The position numbers and the translations under genes were made by a program. A DNA stretch of 64,000 nucleotides, from positions 15,648-79,647 of the forward strand of contig JAEWPX010000159.1 in NCBI GenBank assembly GCA_023399375.1, given 5' to 3'. This document shows, piece after piece, positions 59,017 through 64,000 of this stretch. Under the pieces are notes generated by a model that saw only the letters and a list, made by a program, of their open reading frames with translations, made no database searches and had not been told where the DNA came from. Numbering within the stretch: the first letter of the stretch is position 1; each line of letters starts with the position of its first letter. The stretch comes from Pseudomonadota bacterium (GTDB lineage: Bacteria; Desulfobacterota; Desulfovibrionia; Desulfovibrionales; Desulfovibrionaceae).

Positions 59017-59168
59017 GAAAAAACAGTGGGATACTCAGCTTGTTCCGTGTTCGGGCGCCGGGAGCTGTGCCTGTCCAGGCGAGTAGCATCCCTGTCAGCG
59101 ACAGGCAATTCCTGGTCGAGGCTGTTCCTGGGTATGCTGTCCTTCCCTTGGCCCCGTCATGGCCTCGT

Positions 59169-59522
59169 TTAACGCCAACCTCGGCCACCCATGGGGGGGC
59201 GCGGTCCAGGAGGCGGCACAGGGGGGCGTGGACCTGGTGCCGGCCCCCAACCGCCGCGAGGGCCTGGTGGCGGCGGACCCCAGCCGGGCCCTGGCGCAGG
59301 TCCCCAGCCGGGCGGTGGCGGTGGAGGAACAGGCCCCCAGCCGGGTGGCGGTGGGCCGATTCCCCACCACAGTGGAGGCGGGCCAAGAGGAATACAGGCC
59401 CAGGCACCCTCTGACCACCGCGTGCCAGGCGGGCATTGCGCATGAACCGGGTGCGAGGCAATAACAATGAACATGGAAATAACTATAAAGCAGGCGAGAA
59501 GGAATCGTGTGATGGTTTCCAT
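59169..59522 (-). CDS. Secreted proline/glycine/tryptophan-rich small protein
   Basis: A 117-residue protein with a signal peptide (FLLACFIVISMFIVIASHPVHA, cut after VHA) and a mature part starting QCPPGTRWSEGAWACIP, with one Cys pair. The rest is low-complexity repeats of PGWGP, PPPPP and GPR, ending PMGGRGWR. Such Pro-rich tails occur in envelope or surface-exposed proteins. No enzymatic motif. The gene reads into the AT-rich stretch at its start side. Confidence 0.65.
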   Translation of the reverse strand: METITRFLLACFIVISMFIVIASHPVHAQCPPGTRWSEGAWACIPLGPPPLWWGIGPPPPGWGPVPPPPPPGWGPAPGPGWGPPPPGPRGGWGPAPGPRPPVPPPGPRPPMGGRGWR

Positions 59523-59968
59523 GGCTCGACTCCTTTTTTAATATAATAAATATGAGTTTTTCAAAAACAAGGAGCGAATCTTATTTATTGTAAAATAAAT
59601 GGAGTATTAAGTACTGTACGGATAATAACTATCTCGTATCGATTTGGTATTATATACTTTGTATGATAACAGTGGCATAAGTTTAAGTTCTATTGAAGTG
59701 GTTGTATGTGTACACGAAAAGTACAAAGAATGATATTGAAACCAAAATATCTGAGGATATAATTTTTTGTTCGTTTTCGACGCGCTGACATTGCAAGCGT
59801 TATGCCTATATAATATACGTTTAGATGACAGTGAAGAAAATGTGATTGTCTGAGGTGACAGACTTTTTTGATGAAAAAAATAATTTTTCCCATATTCATA
59901 GATGAATTGCCTGACCGTGGAAGCGATCACTTTAGCATTAGAAAGAAAGGGGGGTGAAAGGCTGATAA

Positions 59969-60160
59969 AGGAACCGGAACGCAACCTCTGACACGTCGGC
60001 AGGGCACAAGGTCGAGACCCTGTGCGACCCGGCAAGCGGCAAGGTGGTCGAGCGGTATCAATATGCCCGGGGATGTTGCCGGGCCCCGGGTTGGAACGGC
60101 CGGCGTCATAGCCGTGGAGTGTGTGGCGTGGGGATACGAGGATAGGATGATCACCGAAGG
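59969..60160 (+). pseudogene. Possible Rhs-family remnant
   Basis: A fragment reading TLCDPASGKVVERYQYARG, which resembles the YDPxTGxVVERYxY repeat of Rhs/YD proteins. No start or full repeat array is present and the upstream frame is closed by TAA. The neighbouring AT-rich DNA would fit an Rhs toxin/immunity tip. Weak evidence. Confidence 0.25.
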
Positions 60161-60171
60161 GATGAGCGCAA

Positions 60172-60200
60172 GCCCCGGCAGCGGCCGGGGCCTTTTGTTT
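60172..60200 (+). terminator. Intrinsic terminator in the AT-rich region
   Basis: GCCCCGG (60172-60178) pairs with CCGGGGC (60185-60191), followed by CTTTTGTTT. No annotated gene ends here, so an unannotated transcript or gene remnant probably precedes it. Confidence 0.7.
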
Positions 60201-60477
60201 GTGTGCGGGATCGGTGTTTGCAGGCTTGTAAAAATGAACCTGAGGATATATGAGCGCGGCAAGAGAAGGATAAAAGCCCAGGGGAAGCCAGAAAAAGCAT
60301 AATTATCCTTTTGTTTTTAACAAAAAAGATGCTGCGAAGACACATCATTAAGCAATGATGGGAATATTTTGTCGTTATGAATTTATCTTTGCATCTTGTC
60401 CGCGATTTATCTTGTGCGCGTGTGTTTCTTGATTGACGAGCTACTGTTTGTGATATGATAAATGGAGGGGCGTGGCC

Positions 60478-61398
60478 GTGTTCACAAAATCTGAATATAT
60501 CACAATGCTCTTTGTTGTCTGCATGGTGGCTGTCGCCGAACATCTCAAAGTAAACGAAATCATTTTTCCTGAAATAGCGGCCCTAACCTTTGGGGCCTGG
60601 GTCATGGAGGAGCGTCCCTGGCGCGGCCCAGCTTGGAAGATTTGGTTTTCGCCGACCCTGGGAGCTCTCACGGGCGTTGTTCTCTTGCGCTTGGCCCCGC
60701 ATGCCTTGCTTCCGATGGTCGGATTGGCCTTTTTGTTCATACTGATCGAACTCAAACTGTTCCGTTCGGCGATGTCTCCATCTTTCTCCGCCGCCATCCT
60801 GCCGATTCTCACAGGGATTACCAGCTGGGTCTATCCCGTATCCGTCTGCGTGATGGCCGCAATCATCGCAGGCGCCGCGCATTGCCGGGATAATGGCAAA
60901 GCCGGTGAATGTGGCGACCTGCCGCCTGCCGCTGCGGCAAAGTCCGATGGACATGCGAGCCTGGGTATGGAAATGCTGCACTATGGCAAGCTGCTGCTGT
61001 TCGTGCTGCTGGTCGCCATCTTCTCCGTCAAATCGGAGTGGCTGTTTGTGATGTCGCCGCCATTGATCGTTGCTTTTGTCGAGCTCGCCGAACCTGGGAG
61101 CGTCTTGCGGGAAAAGTCCATGTTCCGGCTGCTCTTGTTGTTTTCAATTGCGGCGTTGTCCGGAATGCTATGGGTGTTGGCCGTGACGCAGGTGTTTCAG
61201 GGGCCGATGTGGCTCGCCGCCGGGTTGGCCGTGGCCTCGGTATTCCTGCTTGTCCGCCGCCTGGGGATTGCGTCGCCGCCGGCCTTCGCCCTGGCGCTTT
61301 TGCCGACGATCCTGCCGCATCGCGCACTGTATCTCTATCCCGTCCATGTCTTGATCGGGAGCGCACTGTTTGTTGGTAGTTTTTTCAGGAAAGAATGA
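60478..61398 (+). CDS. HPP-like integral membrane protein
   Basis: About 306 residues with around eight hydrophobic segments, e.g. MLFVVCMVAVAEHL, LGALTGVVLLRLAPHALLPM, LLLFVLLVAIFS and a final ALYLYPVHVLIGSALFVGS. It resembles the HPP/YeeE-like membrane families but lacks a clear HPP motif in the visible stretch, so the family call is tentative. GTG 60478 has GGAGGGG at a good distance; GTG 60472 is too close. Moderately lower GC than the core genes. It is the last gene before the prophage-like region. Confidence 0.6.
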   Translation: MFTKSEYITMLFVVCMVAVAEHLKVNEIIFPEIAALTFGAWVMEERPWRGPAWKIWFSPTLGALTGVVLLRLAPHALLPMVGLAFLFILIELKLFRSAMSPSFSAAILPILTGITSWVYPVSVCVMAAIIAGAAHCRDNGKAGECGDLPPAAAAKSDGHASLGMEMLHYGKLLLFVLLVAIFSVKSEWLFVMSPPLIVAFVELAEPGSVLREKSMFRLLLLFSIAALSGMLWVLAVTQVFQGPMWLAAGLAVASVFLLVRRLGIASPPAFALALLPTILPHRALYLYPVHVLIGSALFVGSFFRKE

Positions 61399-61636
61399 GA
61401 ATTGAGCAGAGAGGGCCAGAGGCCGGGAAGCCGCGTGGGGAGGGGATTTGCGGGGCGCGCCAGGCGAAAGGGAAGTTTGAGAATTTTTGCCGACTTTGCC
61501 GGGTTTCTTCAGGATAGATTGAGAATTTTGCCGGCGAAATGCGTTCGCGGTGAAGACACGCGATCGTGAATATAATTACATTAAGTATTTGACAGTATTT
61601 GGTGCCTGATCTAAGCGAAATATAACGCTTATCAGA
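61399..61636. other. Putative left boundary of Mu-like prophage
   Basis: A 238-base gap between the HPP-like gene and the phage repressor. It has degenerate repeats of TTGAGAATTTT (GTTTGAGAATTTTTGCCG near 61475, GATTGAGAATTTTGCCGG near 61518), with a weaker match GAATGAGAATTG at 61392. Mu-like phages carry transposase-binding repeats at their ends, so these may be such sites. The exact end and target duplication cannot be determined from one side. Confidence 0.4.
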
Positions 61637-62239
61637 TTACCCGTCCGCACCCACCGCCTTTGCGGTGTTCTCATCCTGGCGTTCTAATCTGCGCTTTAAC
61701 TCCGCGTTTTCTTTCTCCAATTCCGTCATGCGCGCTTCTATTTCAGCCATGCGGTCCAGCTTCGCTTCCATTGCCTCCATCCGTACGACAAGTTGCGCGA
61801 GCAGCCGCTCGCTTCGAACGGCTTGATGGAACGCGTTTATATTGCTGGCTAAAGCCGTCCTGTAAATCGTGTCAGACTCCAAGACCTCGACGGTCTTGGT
61901 GATCATGTCCGACATCTTGAAATCTTCTTCAGGCTGCGGCGTAGACGCAGGTGCTGCCTGGGGTTCCGGCTGTGCTGCCGGCGAGGCGCTTTCGCGTGCC
62001 TCCGTCCCCTTCAGGAGCCAGTCGATGGAGCAATCGAGCAAATCCGATAGGATGAGCAGGTAGTCGCCTTTGGGGATGTTGCCCCGTTCATACGACTGGA
62101 TGGATGCCAAGCTAATCCCTGATTTTTTAACTATATCCCCTTGGGTCATCCCCAAAAAATCACGTCTCTCTCTCAGTCTTTCACCGAAAGAGTTTAGTGT
62201 CCCTCTTTTGCTGTCGAAGTCGGACTCTAAGTCGGACAT
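61637..62239 (-). CDS. Phage repressor-like XRE-family regulator with coiled coil
   Basis: A 200-residue protein: an N-terminal HTH_3 domain (FGERLRERRDFLGMTQGDIVK, then SGISLASIQSYERG) at about residues 18-72, a Pro/Ala-rich linker (85-105) and a C-terminal coiled coil (MEAMEAKLDRMAEIEARMTE to the end). It faces away from a run of plus-strand small genes and a MuA-like transposase, the normal place of a c-type repressor in Mu-like phages. Likely maintains lysogeny by binding the AT-rich 62240-62448 interval. Confidence 0.8.
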   Translation of the reverse strand: MSDLESDFDSKRGTLNSFGERLRERRDFLGMTQGDIVKKSGISLASIQSYERGNIPKGDYLLILSDLLDCSIDWLLKGTEARESASPAAQPEPQAAPASTPQPEEDFKMSDMITKTVEVLESDTIYRTALASNINAFHQAVRSERLLAQLVVRMEAMEAKLDRMAEIEARMTELEKENAELKRRLERQDENTAKAVGADG

Positions 62240-62448
62240 TGGGCTTTCTGTTTATTTTAAAAGATTGCGGCTAGTTAGCTCGTGCAGAGCTGGTGCCTTA
62301 GAAAATAAAGTCGGACACAAAAAATCCGTTGACTACTCAATTTTTTGAGCTTAAAAATCAAACAAAGGGTCACGGACTGTGCCCTCACGGCGCGAAACTA
62401 CCCCGGAGAGAATCTCCGGGTCAATGTCCGAGGGGCTAGGAAGATCGG

Positions 62449-62862
62449 ATGCGGCAGCTCTCCCTGTTTGAAAACCAGGTGCCGGACACGGAACCGCTCA
62501 TCAAGGCCGCCATGAACCGGGTGGCCAAGCGGTGTGGGCTGTCGCGCGATCAGATTGTGGACAAGATGAATGAAATAGCAGCCATGGGCGGTTATCGCCT
62601 AAACAGGAACGCCCGCACGCTCTCCCTGGATACCCTCGAGAAGTGGCTCAACCCGGGAGAACGAGACTACGTGCCGGGGCACAACGCCCTCCACGCCTTT
62701 GTCTCGGCCACGGGCGACCCGGAGCCGCTCCAGGTCGCGGCCGGCATCCACGGCATGGCCCTCGTCGGCGGCGACGACTTGAAGATCCTTCAGGCCGCCA
62801 AAATCGAGCGCGAGATTGCGAACCTCAAACGCCAGAAGCGGCGGCTGGAACAGGAGCTGTAA
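62449..62862 (+). CDS. Early phage protein of unknown function
   Basis: A 137-residue protein starting MRQLSLFENQVP, with a helical middle (AKRCGLSRDQIVDKMNEIAA) and a Lys/Arg-rich C-terminal coil (KIEREIANLKRQKRRLEQEL). The pattern of a toprim/Ner-like early regulator or a nucleoid-type adaptor is possible, but I do not recognise the family. First gene of the plus-strand early operon, diverging from the repressor; its stop overlaps the next start (TAATG). Confidence 0.55.
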   Translation: MRQLSLFENQVPDTEPLIKAAMNRVAKRCGLSRDQIVDKMNEIAAMGGYRLNRNARTLSLDTLEKWLNPGERDYVPGHNALHAFVSATGDPEPLQVAAGIHGMALVGGDDLKILQAAKIEREIANLKRQKRRLEQEL

Positions 62863-63092
62863 TGGCCGGTACGCGAGACGGGGTGAAAATCCGGGGAGAA
62901 TTGCTGCTGCGCGGTGGCAAGACGATCGCCGACGTGGCCGCCCTTGCCGGAGTGAACCGGGCATTGGCCAGCCGCACTGTCAACGGCTTGGCGAACAACC
63001 GGAAGGTGCTGCGGGCCTTGGTCGCCATCGGGGTGCGCAAGGAGCTGCTGGCACTGCCGGAAGACATGAAGAAAGGGAAGGAGGCTGCGTGA
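62862..63092 (+). CDS. Small HTH DNA-binding protein (Ner-like)
   Basis: A 76-residue basic protein with a single helix-turn-helix: GGKTIADVAALAGVNRALAS followed by RTVNGLANNRKVLRALVAIG. Size and position match Ner, the small early regulator of Mu-like phages that shuts off repressor and early transcription. Overlaps the previous stop (TAATG) and the next start (TGATG). Confidence 0.7.
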   Translation: MAGTRDGVKIRGELLLRGGKTIADVAALAGVNRALASRTVNGLANNRKVLRALVAIGVRKELLALPEDMKKGKEAA

Positions 63093-63532
63093 TGAACAAA
63101 CGTATTCGGAAAAAGAAAGAATTGCAGTTTCAACGGACGTTACGAGCTGTGATGGCAGGCGTTTGCGAGGAGAATGGCCCGATTGGCTACAAAGGGGCTG
63201 GTGTTATCGTTAACGAAGCGAAGAAGCGCCATATTTCTTTTAAGATGTTGCGTTCCTGCATGAAAAAAATTGAACGCGCTGGCTTGGTCGTAATGCCTGA
63301 CAGCGACTGCTGCGAGATATGGCTCTGTGGAGGATATCCAACATACTTCGCCGATACACCATTTCCTCACGACAACTGGGAAGATTTCCGTCTTTTCGTC
63401 TCGTCCAGACGCGTCGGTCGTAACGCCTGGAAGGACATGTATCGGATGGTGCGTCGTCTTGCCAAACAGTTCGGTGGCTTTGAATTTTGTTTTCTGAACG
63501 ATCCCGAAGAATCGATCCCGCTGCCGGCCTGA
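63092..63532 (+). CDS. Phage early protein of unknown function, lower GC
   Basis: A 146-residue protein, MNKRIRKKKELQFQRTLRAV at the start and a winged-helix-like stretch AGVIVNEAKKRHISFKMLRS. No known family. Codon use is visibly AT-richer than its neighbours on both sides, suggesting a recent insertion into the phage early region. It overlaps the previous gene by one base and ends 28 bases before the transposase start. Confidence 0.5.
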   Translation: MNKRIRKKKELQFQRTLRAVMAGVCEENGPIGYKGAGVIVNEAKKRHISFKMLRSCMKKIERAGLVVMPDSDCCEIWLCGGYPTYFADTPFPHDNWEDFRLFVSSRRVGRNAWKDMYRMVRRLAKQFGGFEFCFLNDPEESIPLPA

Positions 63533-63560
63533 TGAGCAACCTATAAAGAATGATACGGCA

Positions 63561-64000
63561 ATGAACGACACGGTCACGGCAAAGGAAATTGCGGCAGCGC
63601 TGGGCGTCACAGAGCGCTCCATCCGCCGCAGGGCCGAACGGGAAAACTGGGAATGCACCGTGAAGGCCGTACGGGGTGGCCAGCAAAGCCGCTACCCCAT
63701 CGCCTCCCTGCCCGAGCCGGTCCGCATCGCCCTGGCCAGACAGATTTCCCGCCCCGCCTTGGGGATCATCCAGGGCGGCAAGGCGGCCACCGCCGCCAGC
63801 CCCACCCTTGCCTCCGCATCCATGCCCGCCTCCCCCTTGCCAGCGCCGCCGGAGCCGGCCCTGCCTCCGGCGGCGCTGGACAAGGCGGCCTTCAAGGCCG
63901 ACCTGGTCAAAGCCTACCTCGAGGCCAAGGCGTGGGGCCGCAAGCACGGCGAATCCATGGCCAAGTGCCGCGAGGCCTTCGTGCGGGGGTACAACTCGGG
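63561..64000 (+). CDS. MuA-like transposase, 5' part only
   Basis: The frame opens with MNDTVTAKEIAAALGVTERS and runs to the end of the window without a stop. The N-terminal winged HTH (about residues 5-60, with SIRRRAERENWE and AVRGGQQSRYP) matches the Mu end-/enhancer-binding domain; a Pro/Ala-rich linker follows (about 75-110); then KAAFKADLVKAYLEAKAWGR begins the next domain. The catalytic DDE core would be beyond base 64000. Mu-like placement after repressor and Ner-like genes supports the call. Confidence 0.75.
   Translation, partial: MNDTVTAKEIAAALGVTERSIRRRAERENWECTVKAVRGGQQSRYPIASLPEPVRIALARQISRPALGIIQGGKAATAASPTLASASMPASPLPAPPEPALPPAALDKAAFKADLVKAYLEAKAWGRKHGESMAKCREAFVRGYNS

Larger units (their letters stand above)
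59523..60477. other. AT-rich low-information region with Rhs-like scrap and a terminator
   Basis: From about 59535 to 59940 the sequence is strikingly AT-rich against its surroundings, with no convincing gene; a 142-codon minus frame (59607-60035) looks random. At 59969-60160 a plus-strand frame contains TLCDPASGKVVERYQY, like an Rhs-repeat unit, without start or context, so possibly a remnant. A hairpin GCCCCGG/CCGGGGC followed by CTTTTGTTT (60172-60200) is a good intrinsic terminator, so something is transcribed into it, perhaps a small RNA. An RBS for the next gene is at 60464-60470. Confidence 0.45.

Noticed and set aside
59191..59445. G/P-rich repetitive stretch as CRISPR or tandem-repeat array
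   Set aside because: It is the coding sequence of a proline-rich secreted protein; units are short and irregular with no spacers. No CRISPR array or cas gene was seen in the window.
59607..60035. 142-codon minus-strand frame in the AT-rich region
   Set aside because: Ser/Tyr/Thr-rich random-looking translation with no start signal; runs from GC-rich to very AT-rich DNA without change of character.
61399..64000. Insertion sequence at the right end
   Set aside because: The transposase start is preceded by repressor and Ner-like genes, fitting a Mu-like phage; no terminal inverted repeats of a simple IS were found.

Overview
The window looks like chromosome from a GC-rich, anaerobic, nitrate-respiring Desulfovibrio-type sulfate reducer (Desulfovibrionaceae in the broad sense). 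This is inference from gene content. The periplasmic nitrate reductase operon has the order napC-M-A-D-G-H, which I know from nitrate-reducing Desulfovibrio, and it stands beside nrfHA. There are many c-type cytochromes and polyferredoxins, and the rpoN-hpf-ptsN-rapZ-PTS block ends in a manganese-type pyrophosphatase.

Layout: a partial thiD and tRNA-Leu (1-968) are followed by a divergent sulfur-transfer and cofactor island (about 1.2-13.8 kb). Its minus arm carries an ABC ATPase, two transsulfuration-type PLP enzymes, a MOSC protein, an Rrf2 regulator and a small Cys protein. Its plus arm carries an orphan HydE-like radical SAM enzyme, a 24-codon mini-ORF, CysK, a ThiF/MoeB-type E1, a TusA-like carrier, NadA, a NifS-type desulfurase, XdhC and serine acetyltransferase. 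A 15-base sequence is repeated exactly upstream of hydE and nadA, and a near copy faces the minus arm. Next come a GH18-deacetylase-GT2 triple-fusion polysaccharide synthase (14.1-17.5 kb) and a possible amino-lipid or acyl-conjugate locus (17.8-24.7 kb). After these are a methyltransferase, a TOBE protein and a PTS-dependent dihydroxyacetone kinase operon dhaKLM (26.3-30.7 kb).

The respiratory nitrogen region spans 31.5-47 kb. It starts with an AT-richer siroheme/ferredoxin gene and a membrane polyferredoxin behind a TTGAC-N4-GTCAA palindrome. An NtrC-type regulator with a haem-c hybrid kinase follows, then napHGD, a NIT-domain chemoreceptor and napAMC on the minus strand, and nrfHA diverging on the plus strand. 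Together these would take nitrate to nitrite and ammonium, with local signal transduction.

From 47 kb there are an acyltransferase, tRNA-Ser, tadA, purQ, pyrG and then rpoN-hpf-ptsN-rapZ-EIIA-EIIB-EIIC-ppaC. EIIC is split by a T9 tract and needs a -1 frameshift. After ppaC come a proline-rich secreted protein, an AT-rich low-information stretch and an HPP-like membrane protein. The window ends inside the early region of what looks like a Mu-like transposable prophage (repressor, small regulators, MuA-like transposase running off the end).
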